NCBI RefSeq assembly: GCF_006491595.2
Contig: NZ_VEVQ02000009.1
Span: 153,179 to 217,178 of the forward strand
DNA length: 64,000 nucleotides
Direction: 5' to 3'
DNA from: Flavobacterium jejuense
Lineage (GTDB): Bacteria > Bacteroidota > Bacteroidia > Flavobacteriales > Flavobacteriaceae
A program made the position numbers and the translations under genes. Below the pieces are notes generated by a model, which saw only the letters and a list, made by a program, of their open reading frames with translations, was not told the origin of the DNA and searched no databases. Positions 19,701 to 27,481 of the stretch are shown here, piece after piece (the first letter of the stretch is position 1; each line of letters begins with the position of its first letter).

Positions 19701-21660
19701 TTTTAAATTACAATCTATTACAAATATTGTTAGTTCTAATTATGAGTTTGGTGGAACAGTTACAGGAAATACTACAATTGAAAATTTAAATAAATCTCCT
19801 CTTTTTATTGCTGATTTAGCTATTGAAAATTTTACTATAAAAAAGGATACGGTAGGAAACATGGCTTTAAAAATTGATAATAAAATAGCCAACACTTATA
19901 CTGTTGATTTAGGATTAACAGGTAATGATAATAAAGTAAAAGTTATTGGTGATTATAAAACTGGTTCAGAAATTTTGAATTTCAATATTAATTTACAAAA
20001 ATTAAAAATGAGTTCGCTTCAAGCTTTCACTTTAGGCAATTTAAAAGATAGTGAAGGGTACTTAAATGGTAAGCTACAAGTTGCTGGAAAAGCTTCTAAT
20101 CCTAATATTGATGGTAATATACAATTCAATCAAGTTGGTTTTAATTTAATTCCTTTAAATTCAAAATTTAAATTAATCAATGATAAAATTATATTTAATC
20201 ACAATGAAATTGTATTCAATGATTTTAAATTAAAAGATGAAAACGATAATAATTTAAAAATTAATGGTACAATTAATAGCTCTGATTATTCCAATTTAGG
20301 ATTTAACTTAAATATAGTAGCAGAAAACTTTAAAGCAGTTAATTCAGAAGCGAAAAACAATGACTTATTTTACGGACAATTGTACTTAGACAATTCAATT
20401 AATATAAAAGGAAATCTAAACAATCCTGTTGTTAATGGGAATATTAAAATTAATAAAGACACTAAGTTTACAATTGTTTTACCACAAGAAGATCCGTCAA
20501 TAGCAGATAGAAAAGGAATTGTAGAATTTATTGATCAAGACCAACCTGTTTTAATTACTGTTGAAGATCCAATGAAAAAAATTACAGAGACAAGCATAAA
20601 AGGAATTAATGCTTCTGTAAATATTGAAATTGATAAAGAAGCTGAAATTTCTATTATTATTGACAAAACTAATGGAGACTTTTTAAAACTAAAAGGAGAA
20701 GCTAAATTAAATGGAGGAATTGATGCTTCTGGGAAAACAACGTTAACAGGTAAATATGAATTTACAGACGGTTCTTATGAAATGAGCTTTAATCTAATTA
20801 AAAGGAAATTTGATATAAAACCAGGAAGTTATATTTTATGGACAGGAGAACCAACTACAGCTAATGTTGAAATAACTGCCATTTACAAATCTGAAATTGC
20901 TCCTATTGATCTAGTAAATGATCAATTAGGAAACGTTTCGACAGAAACTAGAAACACTTACAAGCAAAAAATTCCATTTGAGACGCAATTAAAAATGACA
21001 GGTGAACTAATGACTCCAGAGATTAATTTTGATATCGTATTACCAGATGGAAATAATGATGTTTCTACAGAAGTTATTAATACAACTAAAGCCAAATTAG
21101 AACAAATTAGACAACAAGATGATGTTTTAAACAAACAAGTTTTTGCTGTTTTATTATTAAATAGATTTATAGGTGAAAATCCTTTTCAAAGTGAAAGCGG
21201 TGGTTTAAGTGCTACTAATTTAGCAAAACAAAGCGCTAGTCGAATTCTATCTGAACAATTAAATCAATTAGCAGGTGATTTAGTTAAAGGTTTTGAAATT
21301 GACTTTGATTTAGAAGCCACTGAGGATTATTCCTCTGGTCAAAAACAAGATAGAACCGATTTAAATGTTGGTATTTCAAAAGAGTTATTAGACGATCGCT
21401 TGAAAGTAACTGTTGGAAGTAGTTTTGGAATTGAAGGTTCTCAAAATGAAAATGAACAAGCAAATAATATTGCTGGTGATGTTACTGCCGAATATTTGAT
21501 AACTAAAGATGGTAGATATAAATTAAAAGCCTATAGAAAGAATAATTATCAAGTAGCTTTACAAGGACAAGTAATTGAAACTGGAGTTGCTTTCATAATT
21601 ACCATGAACTATGATAAATTTAAAGAACTATTTCAGAAAAAAGCAACAAAAAAACAATAA
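16702..21660 (+). CDS. tamB: TamB-like translocation and assembly module protein
   Basis: This 1652-residue protein has one N-terminal membrane anchor (about 9-30). A very long beta-rich AsmA/TamB repeat region follows, with recurring NINGTINSSDYSNLGFNLNI-type strands, and ends in a C-terminal DUF490 domain (LTGKYEFTDGSYEMSF ... PFETQLKMTGELMTPEINFDIVLP). TamB-type proteins span the periplasm and act in outer-membrane protein assembly and phospholipid transfer. The start is TTG (TTGAAAAAGAAATTT); no ATG is in frame nearby. It is followed after 8 nt by the BamA-like lipoprotein gene, the usual partnership in Bacteroidota. Confidence 0.93.
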   Translation: MKKKFKKYLKIILWIISSILGLFFLLIIALQIPFVQNFVKDKAVSYLSNKIQTNVAIGSIEIGLPKKIIINDFYFEDQTGDTLVAGKKLDVDISLFKLISNSVEINHVYLEGITAKINKNKDSLFNFDYIIEAFANKNETSTSEPMVIDINQIKIKKSKFYYKDVVSKNDLDVTINYFETEFNTFDLNNLAFDIPKIQLDGLQLNLNQGLVETTTKVKENIKNQTKAKILDLKLNEINLTKIAVSYKNETSKLNTNIAFEKLKTTVKNIDLKNQKIEINDLILEDTYGKLALGKLDQKIVETKSETTNSNWNLSVNTISFSNINLDYDNNTFEVHKKSLDPNHLSVTQLNFKANDLTYTTTKSSGIITSFNFLEKNGFILNNLSTQFEYAEQNAFLKNLNIITPQTHLKNENIALKYTSIASLTKNPENIQLQANFSNSSIGFKDILLLVPDLATTSPFDQYKNSIVNFTANVNGKLSNLQIKTFKISGIGATKIDLKGSILGLPNVDQTYIDLIISTIESTSKDIANLIPKGSIPNTITLPEHFIANGNFKGYITNFETKLNLKSSYGNAIVDASLNLSKPNHEAYNIITSLDQFNIGKLIQNKDLGTVSLNTTIKGNSFDPKKANAKIEMEILSANYNQYNYNSIILNGTIKEGNFNVFSKATDPNLTFNLNTSGDFGRETPKAKLNLKIDLIDLNKLNLYANALKLKGDINADFDTLDLENLNGNLSVTNFLVALEQEQFPIDTLTLRAVSSAEKDSIILKSQFANATINGNYNLATISNALTNSFSKYLNTNSNSGNKTPSEPQHLTFEINIKEEEIIKKIVPDLKEMSAISISGNYNSANDSIVVNASVPNLNYAGNQITAGNFSITTKNEALIYNLNVAKIQNNAFIVPKTKISGKIENNQIDYQVSIIDLKEVEKYAISGNYLVKNELSEINLNPEKLVLNYENWTIDSDNSIQMSQSGINIKNFNLSKNQNSITIQSKSDDFSAPIEVNLKDFKLQSITNIVSSNYEFGGTVTGNTTIENLNKSPLFIADLAIENFTIKKDTVGNMALKIDNKIANTYTVDLGLTGNDNKVKVIGDYKTGSEILNFNINLQKLKMSSLQAFTLGNLKDSEGYLNGKLQVAGKASNPNIDGNIQFNQVGFNLIPLNSKFKLINDKIIFNHNEIVFNDFKLKDENDNNLKINGTINSSDYSNLGFNLNIVAENFKAVNSEAKNNDLFYGQLYLDNSINIKGNLNNPVVNGNIKINKDTKFTIVLPQEDPSIADRKGIVEFIDQDQPVLITVEDPMKKITETSIKGINASVNIEIDKEAEISIIIDKTNGDFLKLKGEAKLNGGIDASGKTTLTGKYEFTDGSYEMSFNLIKRKFDIKPGSYILWTGEPTTANVEITAIYKSEIAPIDLVNDQLGNVSTETRNTYKQKIPFETQLKMTGELMTPEINFDIVLPDGNNDVSTEVINTTKAKLEQIRQQDDVLNKQVFAVLLLNRFIGENPFQSESGGLSATNLAKQSASRILSEQLNQLAGDLVKGFEIDFDLEATEDYSSGQKQDRTDLNVGISKELLDDRLKVTVGSSFGIEGSQNENEQANNIAGDVTAEYLITKDGRYKLKAYRKNNYQVALQGQVIETGVAFIITMNYDKFKELFQKKATKKQ

Positions 21661-21668
21661 AATTCTCT

Positions 21669-23954
21669 ATGAAAAAGCATTTGCTCCTTTATTTAGTTAC
21701 AATTACTCTACTACTATTTTCTTGTAGTGGTACTAAAAATATTCCTGAGGGTGATTTGTTATATATTGGACATCAATTAGAGGTTAATGGTGAAAAAGTA
21801 ACCAAATCGGAAAGAAAAAATATCGAAAACAACTTAGATGGTTTAATTAGACCAAAACCAAATCGTTCAATTTTAGGTATGAGACCAGACATTTTCTTTT
21901 ATAACCTTGCAGGAGATGTAAAAAAAGAAAAAGGTTTTAGACATTGGATCAAATATAAATTAGGAAGAAAACCCGTTTTATTTAGTGAAGTAGATTTATC
22001 ATATAATAATAAAATTATTCAAAATTATACTGAAAACAAAGGCTTCTTCAATGTACAAACTATTTCAGACTCTACTAAAAGAGGTAAAAAAGGAATTGCA
22101 AAATATAAGGTAACATTAAATCATCAATACAAAATAAAACAAATTGTATATCCAGAAGATTCAACGACAATAGCCAAACAAATTACCAATTTAAAAAAAG
22201 ATAGTTTTTTAAAAGTTGGTGAAGCTTATGATTTAGAAAAAATTAAAAATGAAAGAAATAGAATTGACACTAAACTAAAAGAGTTAGGATACTACTATTT
22301 CAATGAGAATTTTTTAATTACTAAAGTAGACAGTACAGTAGGAAACCATGAAGTTGATGTTATTTTAGCTATAAAAAAAGACACTCCAGAAAAAGCCAAA
22401 CAAGCTTTCAACATCAATTCAGTTTATGTTTATTCTAATTTTAAAATTGATAATGACACTTTGAATATAAATCCTAATGCAACAACAAAATATGAAAATT
22501 TCACTATCATTGATGATGAAAAACTTTTTAAGCCTGTTGTTTTTGAAAACACTTTATACTTTAAAAAAGGGGATTTATACAACAGAACAAATCATAACTT
22601 ATCATTAAATAGAATTATTACTTTAGGTACATTTAAGTTTGTAAAAAATCAATTTAAAGAAAGTGATACTATTGGTAATTATCTAGATGCTTATTATTAT
22701 TTAACTCCATTACCTAAGAAATCCATTCGATTAGAGGCTTTGGCCAAAAGTAATTCTGCAAATTATTCAGGAACGGAGCTAAATATTAACTGGAGTAATA
22801 GAAATACCTTTAAAGGAGCAGAATTATTGGCTTTATCTGTTTTTGGAGGGTTAGAAGTACAAGTTTCAGGTCAAAATAATGGTTTTAATGTATATCGATT
22901 TGGTGGAGAATCTAGCTTAACATGGCCAAGATTTATTCTTCCTTTTAAAACACATACAGCTAGTGGTTATGTTCCTCGAACAAAAGCGATATTAAGTTAT
23001 GAATATCAATTCAGATCAAAACTGTATTCTTTACAAACTTTTAAAAGTTCTTTTGGATATTTATGGAAAGAGAATAAAAGAAAAGAACATAATTTAAATG
23101 TTTTTGATATTACTTATACTTCATCAAATGGTATTACTGATTTATATAAACAACAGATAGCAGAAAATACTTCATTGGAAAAAGTGATTCAGAAACAGCT
23201 TATTTTTGGTCCAACCTATTCTTATACCTATACGAACTCGATGTTGACAAATAAAAAGAATACCTTCTATTTTAAAGGTGCTTTAGATTTATCAGCAAAT
23301 GCAACCAGACTTATATTAGGAGCCAATGATGTTAATAACCCTAAAACTATTTTAGGAGTTCCTTTTAGTCAGTTTTCAAAATTTGAAATCGACTTCAGAC
23401 ATTATTTGAATTTTAATAAAGATACCAAATTAGCTAGTAGAATAATTATGGGAGTTGGCATTCCTTATGGTAATTCTAATGAACTTCCTTTCATTAAACA
23501 ATTTTTCATAGGAGGAACAAGTAGTATTAGGGCTTTTAGAGCGAGATCTATTGGTCCTGGAACTTTCATTGATACTACAAATAATACTTTTTTACCAGAT
23601 CAATCAGGAGATCTAAAATTTGAATTTAATACTGAATTAAGAACAAAAATTTATGATTTAGTAAAAGGAGCTGTTTTTGTCGATGGAGGAAATATCTGGT
23701 TATTAAATGAAGATATTAATAAACCTGGAGCTACTTTTTCAAAGAACTTTATGAATCAACTAGCTATTGGAGCTGGTGTTGGATTGCGTTTTGACTTCTC
23801 TTTTTTAGTTTTAAGAACTGATTTTGCTTTTCCTTTACGAAAACCTTATTTACCCAAAGGAGAAGAATGGGTTATTGATGATATTAATTTTGGAAATGGA
23901 AACTGGAGAAAAGAAAATCTGATATTCAATTTAGCAATTGGCTATCCATTCTAG
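21669..23954 (+). CDS. BamA/TamA-family outer-membrane lipoprotein (TamL-like)
   Basis: This 761-residue protein has lipobox LLFSC (C19). POTRA-like domains follow (about 30-340), then a C-terminal 16-strand Omp85 barrel with FIGGTSSIRAFRARSIGPG, the conserved lid-loop (V/I)RG(F/Y)-like region, here IRAFR. It ends IFNLAIGYPF. Lipid-anchored TamA relatives paired with TamB are typical of Bacteroidota. It probably inserts outer-membrane proteins together with TamB, whose gene lies 8 nt upstream. Confidence 0.9.
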   Translation: MKKHLLLYLVTITLLLFSCSGTKNIPEGDLLYIGHQLEVNGEKVTKSERKNIENNLDGLIRPKPNRSILGMRPDIFFYNLAGDVKKEKGFRHWIKYKLGRKPVLFSEVDLSYNNKIIQNYTENKGFFNVQTISDSTKRGKKGIAKYKVTLNHQYKIKQIVYPEDSTTIAKQITNLKKDSFLKVGEAYDLEKIKNERNRIDTKLKELGYYYFNENFLITKVDSTVGNHEVDVILAIKKDTPEKAKQAFNINSVYVYSNFKIDNDTLNINPNATTKYENFTIIDDEKLFKPVVFENTLYFKKGDLYNRTNHNLSLNRIITLGTFKFVKNQFKESDTIGNYLDAYYYLTPLPKKSIRLEALAKSNSANYSGTELNINWSNRNTFKGAELLALSVFGGLEVQVSGQNNGFNVYRFGGESSLTWPRFILPFKTHTASGYVPRTKAILSYEYQFRSKLYSLQTFKSSFGYLWKENKRKEHNLNVFDITYTSSNGITDLYKQQIAENTSLEKVIQKQLIFGPTYSYTYTNSMLTNKKNTFYFKGALDLSANATRLILGANDVNNPKTILGVPFSQFSKFEIDFRHYLNFNKDTKLASRIIMGVGIPYGNSNELPFIKQFFIGGTSSIRAFRARSIGPGTFIDTTNNTFLPDQSGDLKFEFNTELRTKIYDLVKGAVFVDGGNIWLLNEDINKPGATFSKNFMNQLAIGAGVGLRFDFSFLVLRTDFAFPLRKPYLPKGEEWVIDDINFGNGNWRKENLIFNLAIGYPF

Positions 23955-24062
23955 TCATAAAAGCTACTATTTTATTTTATGATTGTAAAGAATAAATATA
24001 AATTGATATAATTATGTAAGATTTTCAAAAAATTATATAAGTAAGAGAATTCATTTTATTTC

Positions 24063-24070
24063 TAGTTTTG
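24063..24070 (+). promoter_or_regulatory. -7 promoter element TAGTTTTG for the mla operon
   Basis: An exact TAnnTTTG match lies 23 nt before the MlaE start. The -33 TTG is absent at N19. Confidence 0.45.
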
Positions 24071-24093
24071 AATAACTATAAGAAAAACTAACC

Positions 24094-24903
24094 ATGCCTA
24101 TTCAAAACCAAAATAATTCATTGATTATAAAGCAACTAGTCAATGATATAAAAAAGAAGTTTATTGTTTTTTTTATTGATATAGCTAATGTAGTAAATTA
24201 TCAAAATAGTGTATTTAAAAACATTTTTACAAATACATTTGAGTTTAATGAATTTTTAAAACAGTGTTACCAAATTGGCAATAAATCTGTTGGTTTAATC
24301 TCAATTACAGGTATTATAATTGGTTTAGTATTAACCATACAATCTAGACCACCTTTAGTCGATTTTGGTGCAATTGGAATGTTACCAGGAATGGTTGCCA
24401 TATCTATAATTAGAGAAATGGGACCTGTTATTACAGCTTTAATTTGTGCTGGTAAAATAGGATCTAGTATGGGAGCAGAATTAGGTTCCATGCGAGTAAC
24501 CGAACAAATAGATGCTATGGAAGTCTCTAATACAAATCCTATAAATTTTTTAATTGTACCAAGAGTACTTGCAGCAACAATAATGATTCCTATTTTAACC
24601 TTATATGCAGATGTCATTGGAATTTTTGGGAGTTGGTTAGGTGTAAATATAAAAGATAACGTTAGTATTACTCTTTTTATTCATCAAGCTTTTAATAATG
24701 TTGATTTTATCGATTTAGTACCTGCACTGATAAAGTCCTTTTTTTTTGGAGCTGTAATTGGACTAGTTGGTTGTTATAAAGGATTCCATGCTGGAAGAGG
24801 AACAGAAAGCGTTGGTATAGCAGCAAACTCTGCAGTTGTTACTTCATCATTATTGTTAATAATTGTTGATTTAATTGCTGTACAAATAACAGATTTATTA
24901 TGA
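24094..24903 (+). CDS. mlaE: MlaE-family ABC transporter permease
   Basis: This 269-residue inner-membrane permease (MlaE/YrbE family) belongs to a phospholipid transporter. Seen: helices from residue 68 on, the conserved REMGPVITALICAGKIGSSMGAELGSMRVTEQIDAMEVSNTNP block in the middle, and GCYKGFHAGRGTESVGIAANSAVV near the C-terminus. The first 45 residues are an amphipathic N-terminal extension. The stop overlaps the ATPase start by 4 bp (ATGA). With MlaF and MlaD it forms an MCE-type lipid importer or exporter. Confidence 0.93.
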   Translation: MPIQNQNNSLIIKQLVNDIKKKFIVFFIDIANVVNYQNSVFKNIFTNTFEFNEFLKQCYQIGNKSVGLISITGIIIGLVLTIQSRPPLVDFGAIGMLPGMVAISIIREMGPVITALICAGKIGSSMGAELGSMRVTEQIDAMEVSNTNPINFLIVPRVLAATIMIPILTLYADVIGIFGSWLGVNIKDNVSITLFIHQAFNNVDFIDLVPALIKSFFFGAVIGLVGCYKGFHAGRGTESVGIAANSAVVTSSLLLIIVDLIAVQITDLL

Positions 24904-25631
24904 AAAAGGTATTAATTGATATAAAAGAGGTAAAAAAAAGTTTTGGAAAACAAGAAATTCTAAAAGGCATTACCTTACAGCTTCTGGAAAATGAAAATCT
25001 AGTGGTTTTAGGAAAATCTGGATCAGGAAAATCGGTTTTAATTAAATGTATAGTTAACTTATTGAAAATAGACTCAGGAAGTATAAAAGTAGATGAACGA
25101 GAAATTTCAGAAATAAATGAAACTGATTTAATAGAAGTTAGAAAGCAAATTGGCTTTTTATTTCAAGGTGCTGCTTTATATGATTCTATGACTGTTAGAG
25201 AAAATTTGACTTTTCCATTAACTCGCTTGGATGAAAAATTTTCAAATGAAGAGATCACACAAAAAATAGAAAAAGTTTTAGATGATGTAAGTTTACCCAA
25301 AGCAATAGACAAAATGCCTTCTGAACTTTCAGGTGGCATGAAAAAGAGAATTGGCTTAGCCCGAACTTTAATCGTAAATCCAAAAATATTATTGTATGAC
25401 GAGCCTACAACAGGTTTAGATCCGATTACATCAGATGAAATTAGTAACCTGATAAATGAAACCAAAGATAAGTTCCATACTTCTTCCATTATAATAACGC
25501 ATGACATAAAATGTGTAAAAACAGTAGCTGACAGAATCGTTATGTTAAAAGATGGAATTGTATATAAAGAAGGAACACTATCTGAGTTTGAAAACGATAC
25601 CGATAGCTATATAAAGTCATTTTTTAATTAA
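24900..25631 (+). CDS. mlaF: MlaF-family ABC transporter ATPase
   Basis: This 243-residue ATPase has Walker A GKSGSGKS (38-45), a Q-loop in FLFQGAALYDSMTV, signature LSGGMKKR (143-150), Walker B ILLYDEPTTGLDP (D167-E168) and a switch His in IIITHD. It energises the MlaE permease. It overlaps mlaE by 4 bp and lies 10 nt before mlaD. Confidence 0.95.
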   Translation: MKKVLIDIKEVKKSFGKQEILKGITLQLLENENLVVLGKSGSGKSVLIKCIVNLLKIDSGSIKVDEREISEINETDLIEVRKQIGFLFQGAALYDSMTVRENLTFPLTRLDEKFSNEEITQKIEKVLDDVSLPKAIDKMPSELSGGMKKRIGLARTLIVNPKILLYDEPTTGLDPITSDEISNLINETKDKFHTSSIIITHDIKCVKTVADRIVMLKDGIVYKEGTLSEFENDTDSYIKSFFN

Positions 25632-25641
25632 AAAAACAAAC

Positions 25642-26373
25642 ATGGAAACGCAAAATAAATCTTATAAAATAAAACTAGGAGTTTTTGTAACATTAGGAAT
25701 AATTTTTCTAGTCTCAATAATTTTCTTAATTGGGAGTCAACAAAATCTTTTCAGCTCTGAAATTAAAATAACTACAAAATTCAGAAATGCAAGTGGATTA
25801 CAAGTTGGAAGTCAAGTGAGGTTTTCTGGTATTTCAATAGGAACGATAAATAATGTTGAAATTATAAATGATAGCACCGTTCAAGTGGATTTTTCTATTA
25901 AAAATAAAATCAAAAAGTTTATTAAAAAAGATAGTAAAGCTTCAATAGGTTCTGAAGGTGTTATTGGTGATAAATTATTGGTTATATCACAAGGAAGTAC
26001 AAAAACGGAATCAATCGAAGATGGAGATATTATTAAATCTTTCGAACCTATAGAGATCGATGATATTTTAGCATCTGTAAAAGTCACAGCAGAAAATGCA
26101 GAAGTTATTACTGATGAATTAGCCATGTTACTTACTGATGTTAATGATGGAGAAGGTACATTAGGAAAACTAATGAATGATGAAAGTATGGCTGAAGATT
26201 TAGAAAAAACCATGGAAAATTTAAGAAAAAGTTCTAAAGGATTAAATGAAAATATGGAAGCAGCAAAACATAATTTTTTATTAAGAGGTTATTTTAGAAA
26301 AAAAGAAAGAGAAAAAAAGAGAGCATTAGAAAAAGCACAAGAAGAAGCTGAAGAAAAAGAAGCTAAAAAATAA
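25642..26373 (+). CDS. mlaD: MlaD family MCE-domain protein
   Basis: This 243-residue protein has an N-terminal membrane helix (about 12-30), a single MCE domain (KITTKFRNASGLQVGSQVRFSGISIGTINNVEI) and a helical tail. The C-terminus is strongly charged and Lys/Glu/Ala rich. MCE rings carry lipid across the periplasm. It is the third gene of the mlaE-F-D operon. Confidence 0.9.
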   Translation: METQNKSYKIKLGVFVTLGIIFLVSIIFLIGSQQNLFSSEIKITTKFRNASGLQVGSQVRFSGISIGTINNVEIINDSTVQVDFSIKNKIKKFIKKDSKASIGSEGVIGDKLLVISQGSTKTESIEDGDIIKSFEPIEIDDILASVKVTAENAEVITDELAMLLTDVNDGEGTLGKLMNDESMAEDLEKTMENLRKSSKGLNENMEAAKHNFLLRGYFRKKEREKKRALEKAQEEAEEKEAKK

Positions 26374-26455
26374 AAAATAATCTTTGTTTGATTGATACAA
26401 CTAATTTATTCCATATATTTTTTATTACTTTTACTAAAATCAAAAAACAACAACT

Positions 26456-27019
26456 GTGAAACTATTTTTAAAGCTTGATTCTAATATTTTAGCTAAAAAA
26501 ATCTTGGAAGAAAAATTAATAAATTTCAATGTAAAATATGAAGTTACTAATTCTTCTGAAATTTTATTTTTAGAAAACATACCAACAGAAACCTATCAAC
26601 AAATCACTACTTTATTAGAAGAATATGGGTTTGAAATAATTGAAAATCAAAAAAACATATTGGTTCAAAAAATTAAAGATGCCATTATTGAAATGGTTTT
26701 TAGTGAAGATGCTCCTAATGTAAAAAGTTCCGTTTATTTAGCAGAAAAACTAGATCATAGTTACGGCTACTTGTCAAATATTTTTTCAGAAGTTACTTAT
26801 ACTTCAATTGAAAATTTTATTATCATTCAAAAAATAGAGCTGACAAAAAATCTTATCATTAATGAGAATCTTAGCTTAACAGAAATTGCTTTCAAATTGA
26901 ATTATTCAAGTGTAGCTCATTTAAGTACACAATTTAAAAACACTACTGGCATAACTCCTTCTGCCTTTCAAAGAATTATTACAAAAAGAAGAGAGATTGC
27001 TACAAAAAATATAAACTAA
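26456..27019 (+). CDS. AraC-type HTH regulator with small N-terminal domain
   Basis: This 187-residue protein starts at GTG. Residues 1-65 form a small alpha/beta domain (MKLFLKLDSNILAKKIL ... LEEYGFEIIENQ) with a ferredoxin-like look, unlike the usual AraC sensor domain. Residues of about 95-175 are an AraC HTH (SSVYLAEKLDHSYGYLSNIFSEVTYTSIENFI ... LSLTEIAFKLNYSSVAHLSTQFKNTTGITPSAFQR). Five nt later comes a response regulator, then a histidine kinase, so the three probably form one regulatory unit. It may govern the neighbouring stress clusters. Confidence 0.85.
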   Translation: MKLFLKLDSNILAKKILEEKLINFNVKYEVTNSSEILFLENIPTETYQQITTLLEEYGFEIIENQKNILVQKIKDAIIEMVFSEDAPNVKSSVYLAEKLDHSYGYLSNIFSEVTYTSIENFIIIQKIELTKNLIINENLSLTEIAFKLNYSSVAHLSTQFKNTTGITPSAFQRIITKRREIATKNIN

Positions 27020-27024
27020 AAAAC

Positions 27025-27471
27025 ATGCAAAAAGATTATATCCTTATTACTTTGGCTGATGATGATGAAGATGATCGTCTATTCTTTACAGATGCATTTG
27101 ATGAATTAAAAATTAATACTGTTGTCAATACTTTCAAAGATGGTAGAGAATTGCTAGATTTTTTACATCATCCTGAATCTGTTTTACCAAATATTATTTT
27201 TTTAGATTTAAACATGCCAATTTTAAACGGTATCGATTGCTTAAAAGAAATTAAAAAAAGTGATAAATTCAATGATATTGCCATTGCCATTTATTCAACC
27301 TCATCTTCAGATCAAGATGTAGAAAATACTTTTGTATTAGGAGCAAATATTTATATTAAGAAACCTAGTGACTTTAATACTCTAAAAAAGGTTTTATCTG
27401 AGGTAGTAACCATAAACTGGCAATACCATACTAGCGGATTAAATAAAGATAATTTTTTACTGCGATTATAA
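27025..27471 (+). CDS. Single-domain response regulator
   Basis: This 148-residue protein is a stand-alone CheY-like receiver. Seen: the acidic pocket DDDEDD (12-17), phospho-acceptor D61 in IIFLDLNMPILNG, the switch Ser/Thr in IYSTSSS (near 91-95), and K113 in IKKPSD. There is no output domain. It lies 10 nt before the histidine kinase, its likely partner. This receiver type is often found beside PAS kinases in Bacteroidota. Confidence 0.92.
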   Translation: MQKDYILITLADDDEDDRLFFTDAFDELKINTVVNTFKDGRELLDFLHHPESVLPNIIFLDLNMPILNGIDCLKEIKKSDKFNDIAIAIYSTSSSDQDVENTFVLGANIYIKKPSDFNTLKKVLSEVVTINWQYHTSGLNKDNFLLRL

Positions 27472-27481
27472 CCCATTTTTT

